Shown here in pieces: positions 36,726-46,275 of a stretch of DNA of 64,000 bases. The position numbers and the translations under genes are program-made. Below the pieces are notes generated by a model. The model ran no database searches. It worked only from the letters and a program-made list of their open reading frames with translations, and was not told the origin of the DNA. Position 1 is the first letter of the stretch, and each line of letters opens with the position of its first letter. This DNA is from Arthrobacter sp. FB24 (lineage in GTDB: Bacteria > Actinomycetota > Actinomycetes > Actinomycetales > Micrococcaceae). The DNA is taken from contig NC_008541.1 of assembly GCF_000196235.1 (NCBI RefSeq), positions 3,348,001 to 3,412,000 on the forward strand, read 5' to 3'.

Positions 36726-38378
36726 ATGCCGGTCCAATTCGAACTGCCTACGACTCTTCTGCTGGGACCGCTGGCCGCCGCCGTCGTTATCTACCTCATC
36801 CTGAGGTGGGTGGTATGGGAACCCCGGATGGGCGCCTCGCCCGAAACTGTTTCGCAGCACGCGCTCTGGGTGGGCGTCATCGGATGGATGACTAGCTCCC
36901 TCCAGGGGGCCATGAATATCGGCATCATTCCGTCGGGCAGAACCACCAGCCCCGCGATCGGCCCTTTCCTGGTCACCCCGGACACCATTATCCCGGCCCT
37001 GGCATGGCCCATCCTCGGAACTATCGGAGTCCACGCACTGGGCCAGCTCAGCTATCCGCGCCCCCGGGGACCCCGCCGCAAGGCCAGCCTCCAGGTCCGG
37101 AAAATCCGCGACTTCCTTCCGCGTCCGCTGGCCTGGACAACATTGGCCATTTTCACGGGCGCAGCCGGATTCACCGCATGGACCGCTACGCTCCCGGGCT
37201 TCGCAGCAATTGCGTACGGCTCGGTCCGGGAGGACCCGCAGGGCTACCGGACCATCGGCGGCGACGGGCGCATCCCCGGTTCTGAACTGGCCGGCTGGCT
37301 GGGTGCCGCGCTGGTTGCCCTGGCTGCGTGCACCTGGCTGGTGCTGCTGCTGATCTGCCGCAGACGGCAGCTCGAGCAGCTGACGGACCACGACAATTCG
37401 ATCCTGCGAACCATCGCCATGAACAGATTGCTCCGCACGGTCTCCACGATGGCGTCGGGCCTGGCCGTCATCGCCGGTAACTATGTGGCCCGCCCGGACC
37501 CGGCTGCGGGCAGCACGTCGTGGACTAATTTCGCGGCCTTTGCGGGCATGGCGGTCCTGCTTGCCATGCTGCTCTGGGCGCCGCCGAAACTAACGGGAAC
37601 CGCAACGGCCGCCGGCCTCCGGAACGCGAAGCCCGGGCACTTCGGCGCCGGACCGCACCCGGCATCCAAACTTGTGGTCTCGGTCGGCGCCGGACTCGGC
37701 GTCGCCGCAGCCCTGCCGGTGCTTGCGGGAGCGTTCCTGGTCCCGGCCATCATCGCAGCGGGGCCGTCCGGGCCGGCGGTTTTCATAACACTAGTTGCGG
37801 GGCTGGTCCTTGTGGTCCTCGCCGCCGGCGAGCTGTTGCTGCAGCGCAACTACACGAGCCCGGATGAACCGCGGACATGGCCCCGGCAGCCGGTGGGCGC
37901 GGCCCTTCTCACCACACTGATCCTGGCGCTGCTCGTCCTCGTCACAACCCTCGTGGTCTCAGCCGCCGGGAACACCCTGCTTGGCCGGGACGGAGGGTGG
38001 ATCCCAGCTGCGCTCCTCAGTACCGCCGGGGTGCTGCTGGCGCTCCCGGCTTTGCTGGCAACGCGCCTGCGGCGAGGCATCCCCGCTGCTCCGCCCGGGC
38101 TCGACGCAGCGCTGCGTGCCATCACCCTCCACCGGATGGCGCGAACGCTCTCGGCCATGTTCATGGCGCAGGCAGCGATGGTCCTGCTGATGAACAGCCA
38201 GGCGTGGGCCGCTGTCTTCGGCGTGGCATTCCTGCCGTCCATCCCGTGGTGGCCCGCTTCCCTCGCGGGCACGATCCTGGCCTGCGCGGCGGTCGCCACA
38301 GCCGTGATACCGGTGCGGACCTTCGCAGGCTCCCGTTCCCGGCCCGCTCCCCTGCCCCGCAGGGACCACGTCACATGA
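36726..38378 (+). CDS. Large polytopic membrane protein of unknown function, gntR-linked
   Basis: A 550-aa protein with about 12 hydrophobic helices spread over its length (for example LLGPLAAAVVIYLILRWVVW at the N-terminus and FMAQAAMVLLMNSQAWAAVF near residue 480). No transporter motif, ATPase site or enzyme signature is recognised. ATG 36726 follows GGGGGG. Its stop overlaps the ATG of a YtrA-type GntR regulator, so the pair is co-translated. In related operons such regulators control ABC-type permeases, and this protein may be the permease half of a divergent version. Confidence 0.8.
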   Translation: MPVQFELPTTLLLGPLAAAVVIYLILRWVVWEPRMGASPETVSQHALWVGVIGWMTSSLQGAMNIGIIPSGRTTSPAIGPFLVTPDTIIPALAWPILGTIGVHALGQLSYPRPRGPRRKASLQVRKIRDFLPRPLAWTTLAIFTGAAGFTAWTATLPGFAAIAYGSVREDPQGYRTIGGDGRIPGSELAGWLGAALVALAACTWLVLLLICRRRQLEQLTDHDNSILRTIAMNRLLRTVSTMASGLAVIAGNYVARPDPAAGSTSWTNFAAFAGMAVLLAMLLWAPPKLTGTATAAGLRNAKPGHFGAGPHPASKLVVSVGAGLGVAAALPVLAGAFLVPAIIAAGPSGPAVFITLVAGLVLVVLAAGELLLQRNYTSPDEPRTWPRQPVGAALLTTLILALLVLVTTLVVSAAGNTLLGRDGGWIPAALLSTAGVLLALPALLATRLRRGIPAAPPGLDAALRAITLHRMARTLSAMFMAQAAMVLLMNSQAWAAVFGVAFLPSIPWWPASLAGTILACAAVATAVIPVRTFAGSRSRPAPLPRRDHVT

Positions 38379-38764
38379 CGGCCGGGATCGCAGTCGACCT
38401 GCGGTCGGCCGTGCCGCCCTATGACCAGATCCGCACCCAGATCTCCTCGTTGATCGCCATCGGCTCGCTGGCGGCCGGAACCCGCCTGCCCACCGTCCGC
38501 AGCCTGGCGGCGGACCTGGGCATCGCAGCGGGGACGGTGGCACGCGCCTACAAGGAACTCGAGCAGGCCGGCCTGATTGAAACACGGCGGCGCAACGGGA
38601 CAGTCGTCGTCGGCGTGCCCGACTCCGTCCGCCCGACGGGCGGCTCCGTGCCCCCTGACCTCATCGCCGCCGTCGACCGTTACATCGCCGAAGGCCGCGC
38701 GGCGGGCCTGGACGACGGCACGCTCCAGGACATACTGCGCCTCCGGCTGTTCCATTCTCAGTAG
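38375..38764 (+). CDS. GntR family regulator (YtrA subfamily)
   Basis: A 129-aa repressor. The GntR winged helix spans about residues 8-80 (PPYDQIRTQISSLIAIGSLA, TRLPTVRSLAADLGIAAGTV, ELEQAGLIETRRRNGTVVV). The short C-terminal helical tail of about 45 residues is typical of the YtrA subfamily, which lacks a ligand-binding domain. ATG 38375 overlaps the membrane protein stop (ATGA). It probably represses its own operon at the inverted repeat 36686-36707. Its stop codon is also the first part of the thyA -10 box. Confidence 0.92.
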   Translation: MTAGIAVDLRSAVPPYDQIRTQISSLIAIGSLAAGTRLPTVRSLAADLGIAAGTVARAYKELEQAGLIETRRRNGTVVVGVPDSVRPTGGSVPPDLIAAVDRYIAEGRAAGLDDGTLQDILRLRLFHSQ

Positions 38765-38767
38765 ACT
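38762..38767 (+). promoter_or_regulatory. -10 box of a leaderless promoter (thyA)
   Basis: TAGACT lies six bases before the thyA GTG; its first three bases are the gntR stop codon. Confidence 0.6.
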
Positions 38768-38773
38768 GGGACC

Positions 38774-39577
38774 GTGAGCATTCCAACGCCCTATGAAGAC
38801 CTCCTGCGTGACGTCCTTGCCAACGGCACGCACAAATCTGACCGCACCGGCACCGGCACGCTCAGCGTGTTCGGGCGGCAGATGCGCTTTGACCTCAGCC
38901 AAAGCTTTCCGCTGATCACCACCAAGCGCGTTCATTTCAAGTCGGTGGCAGTTGAACTTCTATGGTTCCTGCGCGGCGAAACCAACGTGAAATGGATGCA
39001 GGACCAGGGCGTCACCATCTGGAACGAATGGGCCGACGCCGACGGCGAACTGGGTCCCGTTTACGGCGTGCAGTGGCGCAGCTGGCCGACGCCCGACGGC
39101 GGCCACATCGACCAGATCGCCGAGCTGGTGGAGAACCTCAAATCCAACCCGGACTCGCGCCGGCACATCGTCTCCGCCTGGAACGTGGCTGAGCTTCAGG
39201 ACATGGCCTTGCCGCCGTGCCACGCGTTCTTCCAGTTCTACGTTGCTGACGGCAAGCTGTCCTGCCAGCTGTACCAGCGCTCCGCGGACACCTTCCTTGG
39301 CGTCCCGTTTAACATCGCTTCCTATGCGCTGCTGACCTGCATGCTGGCCCAACAGGTGGGCCTGGAGCCCGGCGAGTTCGTCTGGACCGGCGGCGACGTG
39401 CACATCTACGACAACCACATGGACCAGGTGCTCAAGCAGCTGAAGCGGGAGCCGTACGAATACCCGCAGCTGAAGATCCTCCGCAAGCCGGACTCCATTT
39501 TTGACTACACGCTGGACGACTTCGAAGTGGTCGGATACCAGCACCACCCTACGATTAAGGCGCCGATCGCAGTATGA
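38774..39577 (+). CDS. thyA: Thymidylate synthase
   Basis: A 267-aa enzyme making dTMP from dUMP with methylene-tetrahydrofolate. It starts at GTG 38774 ([20 protein letters not shown]). The catalytic cysteine is in [13 protein letters not shown] near residue 148, the dUMP-phosphate arginines are in [11 protein letters not shown], and the [20 protein letters not shown] signature is present. The stop overlaps the folA ATG (ATGA), so dihydrofolate reductase, which regenerates the cofactor, is co-translated. Confidence 0.98.
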   Translation: MSIPTPYEDLLRDVLANGTHKSDRTGTGTLSVFGRQMRFDLSQSFPLITTKRVHFKSVAVELLWFLRGETNVKWMQDQGVTIWNEWADADGELGPVYGVQWRSWPTPDGGHIDQIAELVENLKSNPDSRRHIVSAWNVAELQDMALPPCHAFFQFYVADGKLSCQLYQRSADTFLGVPFNIASYALLTCMLAQQVGLEPGEFVWTGGDVHIYDNHMDQVLKQLKREPYEYPQLKILRKPDSIFDYTLDDFEVVGYQHHPTIKAPIAV

Positions 39578-40158
39578 GCACCGACAACGCCATGGATCCC
39601 CTGGCCTTCACTGAAAAAATTGCCGACGGAACCACCGGAGTGGGGCTCGTCTGGGCCCAGACCACGGCAGGTGTGATCGGCAAGGACGGCGACATGCCGT
39701 GGCACCTTCCCGAGGACATGAAGCACTTCACCCGGCTCACCACCGGGCACCCGGTGATCATGGGGCGCAAAACCTGGCTCTCGTTCCCGGACAAGTACCG
39801 TCCGCTGCCCGGGCGCACCAACATTGTGGTGACGCGCCAGGAGGGCTGGGGCGACACTCCCGACGCCCGGGGCGCCATCGCGGTGAAATCGCTCGACGAC
39901 GCGCTGCTGGAATCACAGTTCGCGCCCGGCCACGAAACGGTGTGGGTGCTGGGCGGCGGGGAAATCTTCGCGCAGACCCTGGACATCGCCGACGTCGCAG
40001 TGGTGACATTCATCGACTCCGAGACCGACGGCGACACGTACGCGCCCGAGCTCGGTTACGAGTGGAAGCTGGCCGCCAGCGAGCCGGCCACCGGCTGGCT
40101 GACGTCTGCCACCGGTACCCGTTACCGGTTCACGATGTGGCGCCGGACGGAGGCCTAG
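39574..40158 (+). CDS. folA: Dihydrofolate reductase
   Basis: A 194-aa enzyme reducing dihydrofolate with NADPH. After a non-conserved N-terminal extension of about 22 residues, the core begins [20 protein letters not shown], with [10 protein letters not shown] holding the catalytic acid. The NADPH motif [15 protein letters not shown] is followed by [12 protein letters not shown] and [14 protein letters not shown]. It is translationally coupled to thyA and followed after 4 bp by a small membrane-protein gene. Confidence 0.97.
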   Translation: MSTDNAMDPLAFTEKIADGTTGVGLVWAQTTAGVIGKDGDMPWHLPEDMKHFTRLTTGHPVIMGRKTWLSFPDKYRPLPGRTNIVVTRQEGWGDTPDARGAIAVKSLDDALLESQFAPGHETVWVLGGGEIFAQTLDIADVAVVTFIDSETDGDTYAPELGYEWKLAASEPATGWLTSATGTRYRFTMWRRTEA

Positions 40159-40162
40159 GACC

Positions 40163-40381
40163 ATGCTGAAGAAGCCGGAAACACTCTTTGTCCTGGGCTA
40201 CATGCTGCTCCCGCTGCTGGCCCTTCTCTCCGCGATCGTGGGACTGACCATGATCCTGGGCGGCAACAAGATCGCCGGCGCGATCGTGCTCGTCGTGGTG
40301 ACGCAGGCGTTCGCGTTCGGTGCCGTGTACGCGCTGCGCCTCCGCAAGGCGGCAGTGCTCGAACAGCGCGACGCCGAGTAG
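40163..40381 (+). CDS. Small two-helix membrane protein downstream of folA
   Basis: A 72-aa protein with two transmembrane segments (TLFVLGYMLLPLLALLSAIV and AGAIVLVVVTQAFAFGAVYAL) and a charged C-terminus (RKAAVLEQRDAE). It begins 4 bp after folA and is presumably co-transcribed with thyA-folA. The N-terminal LKKPETLFVLGYM is distinctive, but I cannot assign a function. Confidence 0.75.
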   Translation: MLKKPETLFVLGYMLLPLLALLSAIVGLTMILGGNKIAGAIVLVVVTQAFAFGAVYALRLRKAAVLEQRDAE

Positions 40382-40504
40382 CGGCTCAGGCGGATTGTTC
40401 CCACAACCTGGGCCTACTACTTCAAAAAGCGCCAGGCAACGCGCCTCGGCAGGCGTGCATCCCGGGCGTGACGTAACCGACTGCGCCGTGCCGGTTCCGA
40501 AGTC

Positions 40505-40510
40505 TAAACT
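40505..40510 (+). promoter_or_regulatory. -10 box of a leaderless promoter (asd)
   Basis: TAAACT lies six bases before the asd ATG; no ribosome-binding site is present. Confidence 0.6.
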
Positions 40511-40516
40511 GGTCGA

Positions 40517-41647
40517 ATGACTACAGCAGCTACCCCCTCCGTCGGCCTGGTCGGATGGCGCGGCATGGTCGGCTCCGTCCTGATGCAGCGCATGCAGGAT
40601 GAAGGCGACTTCGCCAGCATCAACCCGGTGTTCTTCTCCACCTCCAACGCCGGAGGTGCGGCGCCATCTTTTGCGGAAGGCGCAGGCAAGCTCGAGGACG
40701 CGTTCGACGTCGACACGCTGGCTAAGCTGCCGATTATTGTTACCGCCCAGGGCGGCGATTACACCAAGCAGGTCCACGGTGAGCTGCGCAGCCGCGGCTG
40801 GGACGGCCTCTGGATCGACGCCGCCTCCACCCTGCGAATGAATGACGACTCGATCATCGTGCTGGACCCCATCAACCGCGACGTCATCGACAAGGGCCTC
40901 GCCAACGGCACCAAGGACTTCATCGGCGGAAACTGCACCGTGTCCTGCATGCTGATGGGCCTGGGCGGCCTGTTCAAGAACGGCCTCGTCGAGTGGGGCA
41001 CCTCCATGACCTACCAGGCTGCCTCCGGCGGCGGCGCCCGCCACATGCGCGAGCTGCTCAGCCAGTTCGGTACGCTCAACGCGGAGGTCAGCTCGGAACT
41101 GGACGACCCGGCGTCGGCCATCCTGGAAATTGACCGCAAGGTCCTGGCACACCAGCGCACCGACATCGACGCGACGCAGTTCGGCGTCCCGCTGGCCGGC
41201 TCGCTGATCCCTTGGATCGACGCGGACCTCGGCAACGGCCAGTCCAAGGAAGAGTGGAAGGCCGGGGTCGAGACCAACAAGATCCTCGGAACCTCCGGCG
41301 AAAACCACATCATCATGGACGGCCTGTGCATCCGGATCGGTGCGATGCGTTCGCACTCCCAGGCCCTCACGCTCAAGCTCCGCGAAGACCTCTCCGTGGC
41401 CGAGATCGAGAAGCTCCTGGACGCGGACAACGAATGGGCCAAGGTGGTGCCCAACACCAAGGAAGACTCCATGGCGAGCCTGACCCCGGTGGCCGCCTCA
41501 GGGACGCTGGACATCCCGGTGGGCCGTATCCGCAAGCTCGAAATGGGCCCGGCTTACATCAGCGCCTTCACTGTGGGTGACCAGCTCCTCTGGGGCGCCG
41601 CCGAACCGCTGCGCCGCATGCTCAACATCGCCACCGGCACGCTCTAA
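40517..41647 (+). CDS. asd: Aspartate-semialdehyde dehydrogenase
   Basis: A 376-aa enzyme of the aspartate pathway (lysine, diaminopimelate, threonine and methionine). The N-terminal NADP loop is [20 protein letters not shown]. The active-site cysteine is in [19 protein letters not shown] near residue 140. [20 protein letters not shown] holds the catalytic histidine region. The length and GWRGMVGS motif match the form known from Gram-negative enterobacteria rather than the shorter mycobacterial type. ATG 40517 appears leaderless. It converges on the glycosylase-like gene. Confidence 0.96.
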   Translation: MTTAATPSVGLVGWRGMVGSVLMQRMQDEGDFASINPVFFSTSNAGGAAPSFAEGAGKLEDAFDVDTLAKLPIIVTAQGGDYTKQVHGELRSRGWDGLWIDAASTLRMNDDSIIVLDPINRDVIDKGLANGTKDFIGGNCTVSCMLMGLGGLFKNGLVEWGTSMTYQAASGGGARHMRELLSQFGTLNAEVSSELDDPASAILEIDRKVLAHQRTDIDATQFGVPLAGSLIPWIDADLGNGQSKEEWKAGVETNKILGTSGENHIIMDGLCIRIGAMRSHSQALTLKLREDLSVAEIEKLLDADNEWAKVVPNTKEDSMASLTPVAASGTLDIPVGRIRKLEMGPAYISAFTVGDQLLWGAAEPLRRMLNIATGTL

Positions 41648-41674
41648 GGACGTTCCCGTTCCAGGCACCGGGCG

Positions 41675-42787
41675 CTACGGCGCCTGGCCGAGGAACTTCA
41701 GGTACCTCGCGGCCTGCAGCTCAAATGACCTTTGGGCGGCAGGCCGCAGTCCGTTAACCGTGTCAAAGGGTTCAGGCACGACGGCGGCCGTCCACCCGGC
41801 GCCTTTGAGTGCCCAGGTGCCTATCACTTCGCCGCCGGCCACGATTGTCTTCTTGAACATCCCGTTGCCGCCCGGAACCACTTTCTGGGCGTGCTCGGGC
41901 GGAAGCACGAGGGAACGGTCCGTGTAGCCGAGCAGGAACTCATCGAACCCCGGCAGCGCCAACAGCGAGCGCTGGCCGGGCACGCCGTCGTCGAGCAGCG
42001 CCGCGGTGGCCGGAGACATCCAGTAACCGGCTCCTTCAAATTCCAGCTCAACGAGCTGGTCCGACACCTGGGCCAGGGCGCTGCGGACCTCCGTCACGCG
42101 CGTGCTGGACCACCATGCAAAGTCACGTTCCGTCGCAGGGCCGTGACTGGTCATGTACCTCAGCACCAGCTCGGCTATGCCCTCCGCGCGGTCCAGCTCG
42201 CGGGATTTCGGAATCCACTCGTCAAAGGCCTTGATGAGCTGCTGGTTTCCCGCGAGCGGTCCCTGCACGAGCCAGGCCCGCTGGCACAGGATCCCCAGCA
42301 GGTGGATGCCGCGCTGTCCTACCGTGGACTGGCCCGCGGCTTCAAAGGCCTCGAAAAGCTGCTGCCGCGTGGCCGAGCCGCCGCCCGAGACCAGTTCCAG
42401 GGCCGCGTCACGGGCAGCGTCCACGTCCCGGGCATCAATCTCCAGCTCCCGGTGTCGGCCGCCCATTCCCTGGAGCTGGCGGTCGGCCGTGATGTTCAGG
42501 ATCCAGCGAAGGTCCTCCGGAGCCAGCAGGTGCAGGGTTCCGCGCATGGGCCACGAGCGGACAACCAGCCCTTCATCCAGCGCGGACCGGACGGTGTCAA
42601 CGCCGGCGGTGCGGACCCTCAGCCCCACGGCCCAAAGTACCGCCTGCATGTCCTGGGCCTGCATGGCGGTCATCCACCGTACGGCGTCCGACGCAGAATC
42701 GAACGCCGGCGCCAGCAGCCCCTGCGCGGCGAGGCGCAGCCGTCCGATGACGTGCCGTGTGATCCGGGGCCGTGCGCCTGTTCGCAT
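41675..42787 (-). CDS. Winged-helix DNA glycosylase-like protein (AlkZ family)
   Basis: A 370-aa protein of the HTH_42/AlkZ group, tandem winged-helix glycosylases that unhook DNA crosslinks or remove alkylated bases. The active-site QxQ motif is visible as WMTAMQAQDMQAVLWAVGLR near residue 45. VVRSWPMRGTLHLLAPEDLRW and GFDEFLLGYTDRS are conserved family segments. ATG 42787 has a -10 box at leaderless spacing; the frame upstream is not conserved. Which lesion it acts on is unknown. Confidence 0.85.
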   Translation of the reverse strand: MRTGARPRITRHVIGRLRLAAQGLLAPAFDSASDAVRWMTAMQAQDMQAVLWAVGLRVRTAGVDTVRSALDEGLVVRSWPMRGTLHLLAPEDLRWILNITADRQLQGMGGRHRELEIDARDVDAARDAALELVSGGGSATRQQLFEAFEAAGQSTVGQRGIHLLGILCQRAWLVQGPLAGNQQLIKAFDEWIPKSRELDRAEGIAELVLRYMTSHGPATERDFAWWSSTRVTEVRSALAQVSDQLVELEFEGAGYWMSPATAALLDDGVPGQRSLLALPGFDEFLLGYTDRSLVLPPEHAQKVVPGGNGMFKKTIVAGGEVIGTWALKGAGWTAAVVPEPFDTVNGLRPAAQRSFELQAARYLKFLGQAP

Positions 42788-42793
42788 ACCCCC

Positions 42794-42799
42794 ATCGTA
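42794..42799 (-). promoter_or_regulatory. -10 box of a leaderless promoter
   Basis: TACGAT on the minus strand, six bases before the ATG of the AlkZ-like gene. Confidence 0.55.
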
Positions 42800-42891
42800 G
42801 GTTGCACCCCCGCCATGCGGGTCCGCAGTCCCGGGCAGTGCCGTACGGGGAGTGCACGGCATGCTCCCAGCCGGTTTACAGCCGGGGTCCC

Positions 42892-42897
42892 TACGCT
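42892..42897 (+). promoter_or_regulatory. -10 box of a leaderless promoter
   Basis: TACGCT lies six bases before the ATG at 42904. Confidence 0.55.
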
Positions 42898-42903
42898 GGT
42901 TGA

Positions 42904-43395
42904 ATGACTGTCGGAGAGCTCTGGCCGCACCTGCGGCCCCTGTGCCGGGCCCTTGCCCTGCTGGGCTGGGCCACAAGCGCTGCCGGAATGGCCGCAGGAC
43001 TCTCCATCGCGGTTGCCGGCGGCACGAGCCTCTCCCCCACCGTGGAGGCCCTGCAGTTCTTTTCGGCGGTCAGCATGGGGGTGGCTGTCCTCAGTTTCCT
43101 CGCAGCCTCCCTGCTGCAGCCCCGGCACGGCGGCTGGCGGGCTGTTGACCATGACGCCAACCGTGCTGCCCAGGATCCAGGCGGCGACATGCCGCCTACG
43201 ATCAAGAGCTTCCTGCTGGCCGCCTTCGCGCTGCTGGCGGGGGCCGTGGTGTTCGCCTGTGCCGGGCTGGTCCTCCGCAACGGCCCCAGCGCACAGTCCG
43301 TGGCCTTTTGCCAGGTCTTCCTGCTGGGTGCAGCGGCTTCCGGGTTCACGTTCATGCTGTTCAGCAAGGTCACTCCGCGGCACCGCCGGAATTAG
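42904..43395 (+). CDS. Four-helix membrane protein of unknown function
   Basis: A 163-aa protein with four predicted transmembrane segments, near residues 15-40, 50-73, 100-125 and 132-155. A hydrophilic loop (QPRHGGWRAVDHDANRAAQD) joins helices 2 and 3. No motif is recognised. It is divergent from the AlkZ-like gene and converges on murB with 28 bp between stops. The start has the leaderless-type -10 box. Confidence 0.75.
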   Translation: MTVGELWPHLRPLCRALALLGWATSAAGMAAGLSIAVAGGTSLSPTVEALQFFSAVSMGVAVLSFLAASLLQPRHGGWRAVDHDANRAAQDPGGDMPPTIKSFLLAAFALLAGAVVFACAGLVLRNGPSAQSVAFCQVFLLGAAASGFTFMLFSKVTPRHRRN

Positions 43396-43423
43396 CCGGG
43401 GCGGCGCCTGGACATCGGAGCGG

Positions 43424-44491
43424 CTAGAGCTCGACGCCGATGAGCAGCGGCTCCGGGTGCAGTTCAATACCAAAGCGCTCGACGACGCCGCGCCTCACCT
43501 CGCGCGCCACGGCCACCATGTCTGCCGCACTCGCTGCACCCCGGTTGGTGATGGCCAGCGTGTGCTTGGTGGACAGCGACGCCCGCCCGCCGGAGACACT
43601 CCCGGCATCCAGCCCGTATCCCTTACCGAAGCCGGCATGGTCGATCAGCCAGGCGGCAGACAGCTTGACGAGCCCGTCCGCCCCGGCCGGGTAGCGGGGA
43701 GCGTCTTCGGGGAGCCGTCCTGCCGCCTCCGCCGGTACGATCGGATTCGTGAAGAAGGACCCTGTGGAATAGGTGTCACGGTCTTCCGGGTCCAGGACCA
43801 TGCCCTTGGAGGCACGGAGCCGCAGGACCTCACGGCGCACATCGTTGGCGTACGCCCTTTCGCCGGCTTCGACGCCCAGGCACTTCGCCAACTCGGCATA
43901 GCGGATGGGCGCACTCATCCGGCCCAGCGGCAGCTGGAACTCGACAGTGAGCACAACGAAGCGCGGGGAGCCCTGGACGGTGGTCTGTTTAAGGATCGAG
44001 TCCCGGTAGCCAAACTTCAGTTCGGAATTCGTGAAGGTGCGGACGGCGTTCTTTTCCCGGTCCCAGGTCCGCACCGCCGCAATGGTCTGGGAAACGTCGG
44101 CGCCATAGGCTCCCACGTTCTGCACCGGAGTGGCGCCGGTGGATCCCGGGATGCCGGAGAGCGCTTCGATTCCGGACCACGCGTGGCGCACAGCGTGTTC
44201 CACGAGGGCATCCCAGTTGTGCCCTGCCTGGACCACCACGGCGACGCCGCCGCAGGTGTCCTCGGAGTTGACGGCGAACCCTTCAGAGGCGATCCGGAGC
44301 ACGGTGCCGGGGTAACCGGCATCTGAAATCAGCAGGTTGGACCCGCCCGCGACGATCAGCAGCTTCTCACCGGCGGCGTCCGCTGAACGGACGGCGTCGA
44401 TGATTTCCGCCTCCGTGCGGGCCTCGATGTAGTTGCCGGCGGGACCGCCGACGGCGGCAGTGGTCAGGTCGGAAAGCAATGTCTGGGTCAC
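43424..44491 (-). CDS. murB: UDP-N-acetylenolpyruvoylglucosamine reductase (MurB)
   Basis: A 355-aa flavoenzyme giving UDP-N-acetylmuramate for peptidoglycan. FAD-binding segments are LLIVAGGSNLLISDAGYPG and GIPGSTGATPVQNVGAYGAD. The catalytic serine lies in TYSTGSFFTNPIV near residue 250, and SAAWLIDHAGFGKG is the C-terminal signature. The type is I (E. coli-like length). It starts at GTG 44491 with a -10 box six bases upstream. The dehydratase pair nearby repeats a neighbourhood seen in other actinobacteria. Confidence 0.96.
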   Translation of the reverse strand: MTQTLLSDLTTAAVGGPAGNYIEARTEAEIIDAVRSADAAGEKLLIVAGGSNLLISDAGYPGTVLRIASEGFAVNSEDTCGGVAVVVQAGHNWDALVEHAVRHAWSGIEALSGIPGSTGATPVQNVGAYGADVSQTIAAVRTWDREKNAVRTFTNSELKFGYRDSILKQTTVQGSPRFVVLTVEFQLPLGRMSAPIRYAELAKCLGVEAGERAYANDVRREVLRLRASKGMVLDPEDRDTYSTGSFFTNPIVPAEAAGRLPEDAPRYPAGADGLVKLSAAWLIDHAGFGKGYGLDAGSVSGGRASLSTKHTLAITNRGAASAADMVAVAREVRRGVVERFGIELHPEPLLIGVEL

Positions 44492-44497
44492 CTGTCC

Positions 44498-44503
44498 AGC
44501 CTA
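44498..44503 (-). promoter_or_regulatory. -10 box of a leaderless promoter (murB)
   Basis: TAGGCT on the minus strand, six bases before the murB GTG, inside the short gap after the MFS gene. Confidence 0.6.
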
Positions 44504-44526
44504 TCTGTCATTGGCATCGGAGCGGA

Positions 44527-45828
44527 TCAGGAGAGCTTCCGGGCCACCGGGGACAGCAGGAAGCTGACCACGAGCATCACCATCACGGCAAGGAGCGAGT
44601 GGAGGATGCCGACGTGTTCGGCCAGCAGCCCCAGCAGCGGCGGACCGCACAGGAACGCACCGTACCCGATGGTGGACACCACGGACACGCGGGCGGCTGC
44701 CTTGACCGGATCGTCTGCCGCGGCGGACATGCCAACCGGGAACCCCAGCGAAGCACCGAGGCCCCAGACAGCCAGCGCCACGAATGCCAGCCACGGAACG
44801 GGGGCGAACACGAACAGCCCCAGGCCGGCTACTGCCAGCGCGGCGCACCAGCGCATGACCGGGACCCTGCCAAAACGGTCCAGGACCAGGGTGCCGGCAA
44901 AGCGGCCAATGGTCATGAAGGTGACGAACAGGCCGTAGCCCGCCGCCCCGGCAGCATCCGTCTGGCCGTGGCCGTCGGCCAGGGCCAGCGCCACCCAGTC
45001 GCCTGCAGCCCCTTCTGCGAGGGCAAGCCCAAGGACCATGACGCCCAGCAGCAGCGTGCGCTTGTCACGCCAGGCCTGGGCGATCAGACGCTTGTTGTCC
45101 AGCGGCTGTTCCGGGACGGCGTCCGTCTGCCGGACGATGGGAATGGGTCCCGTGGACGGGTCCTCGAACGTGTCTGTACCGGACGCTTTGAACGGGCGTG
45201 CCCCCTGCACCGGCGTAATGTCCGCACGGAACCAGGAAGCGGCGGTTGCCACCGAGCCGGCCACCACAAGCCCTCCCGCCGCAAGATGCCAGAACACGGG
45301 GATGCCGGCACCGGCAGCCCAGGCACCAAGCCCGGCTCCGGCGACCGTTCCCAGGCTGAAGGAGCCGTGCAGCCGGGGCATGATGTGCCGGCGGACGGCG
45401 CGTTCCACCGCCGCGCCTTCGACATTGGATGCGGTGTTCCAGCTGGCGGTGCCGAGCCCGATGACGGCCAGGCCGACGGCAACCGCCACCGGGCTGGCGA
45501 GCACCGAGGTGCCGAATCCGGCCAGTAACAGCCCGACACCCACCATGATGCTGCCGATCCGGATGGTCCTCTTGGATCCCAGCCGGAGGACGATCAGCCC
45601 CGAGGCGGAGACGGAAAGAAACGAACCGGCCGTCATGCAGAGCAGGAGAAGTCCTACCGTGCCGGGGGTCAGGTCCAGCCCGTCCCTGATGGCCGGCAGC
45701 CGGGACACCCAGGTGGAAAACGCGACTCCACTTGCCCCGTAGGCCACCACCACGGCATTGCGCCAGTGCGTGACCTCGGCGGACGGGGTGAAGACGTTCC
45801 TGATCACGGAAGCATCGTTGTCACGCAA
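44527..45828 (-). CDS. MFS transporter, 12-helix type
   Basis: A 433-aa transporter resembling the fucose/YbjJ-type MFS group. The first helix region is VVVAYGASGVAFSTWVSRLP. A motif-A-like LIVLRLGSKRTIRIG lies in loop 2-3 and LVLDRFGRVPVMRWCAALAV in the second half. The start is uncertain: TTG 45828 overlaps the end of the dehydratase gene by 8 bp, while GTG 45807 is an alternative without a ribosome-binding site. The operon position is after the dehydratase pair. The substrate is unknown. Confidence 0.85.
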   Translation of the reverse strand: MRDNDASVIRNVFTPSAEVTHWRNAVVVAYGASGVAFSTWVSRLPAIRDGLDLTPGTVGLLLLCMTAGSFLSVSASGLIVLRLGSKRTIRIGSIMVGVGLLLAGFGTSVLASPVAVAVGLAVIGLGTASWNTASNVEGAAVERAVRRHIMPRLHGSFSLGTVAGAGLGAWAAGAGIPVFWHLAAGGLVVAGSVATAASWFRADITPVQGARPFKASGTDTFEDPSTGPIPIVRQTDAVPEQPLDNKRLIAQAWRDKRTLLLGVMVLGLALAEGAAGDWVALALADGHGQTDAAGAAGYGLFVTFMTIGRFAGTLVLDRFGRVPVMRWCAALAVAGLGLFVFAPVPWLAFVALAVWGLGASLGFPVGMSAAADDPVKAAARVSVVSTIGYGAFLCGPPLLGLLAEHVGILHSLLAVMVMLVVSFLLSPVARKLS

Positions 45829-46273
45829 GCCTGACGACAGCCTGGGCCTTCATCAGGACCTTCTGTCCTGCGGAGACGACGGTGAGGTCCACGCGGGCGG
45901 TGCCGGCATCCGCGTCAAGCGCGCCAATGGCGCCACTGACCTCGATGACGGCCCCAGGCTCGTCCGTGCCGGTGGTGTCGGCGACCAGGACCGGCTTGGT
46001 GAAGCGGGTCTGGAAATCCACGACGGCGGCGGGGTCGCCCGCCCAGTCGGTCACCAGCTGGACTGCTGCCCCCATCGTGAACATGCCATGGGCAATAACG
46101 CCGGGCAGGCCGACTCCGGAAGCGAAAGCCTCGTTCCAGTGGATCGGGTTGAAGTCGCCGGACGCGCCGGCATATTTCACCAGGTCCTGGCGGGTGACGG
46201 CGATGCTGCGGCTGCCAAGGTCCTGGCCGACGGCAAGATCGGAAAAAACGGGGGCAATGGATGCAGTGCTCAT
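45821..46273 (-). CDS. MaoC-like dehydratase, HadB type
   Basis: A 150-aa hotdog-fold subunit. It carries the catalytic hydratase-2 motif, YAGASGDFNPIHWNEAFAS, with the Asp/His dyad near residues 40-45. GVIAHGMFTMGAAVQLVTDW follows. In actinobacteria the catalytic B subunit pairs with a HadA-like partner to dehydrate 3-hydroxyacyl thioesters. That partner ends 2 bp upstream. The Arthrobacter group lacks mycolic acids, so the substrate here is probably not a meromycolate. Confidence 0.88.
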   Translation of the reverse strand: MSTASIAPVFSDLAVGQDLGSRSIAVTRQDLVKYAGASGDFNPIHWNEAFASGVGLPGVIAHGMFTMGAAVQLVTDWAGDPAAVVDFQTRFTKPVLVADTTGTDEPGAVIEVSGAIGALDADAGTARVDLTVVSAGQKVLMKAQAVVRLA

Positions 46274-46275
46274 GG

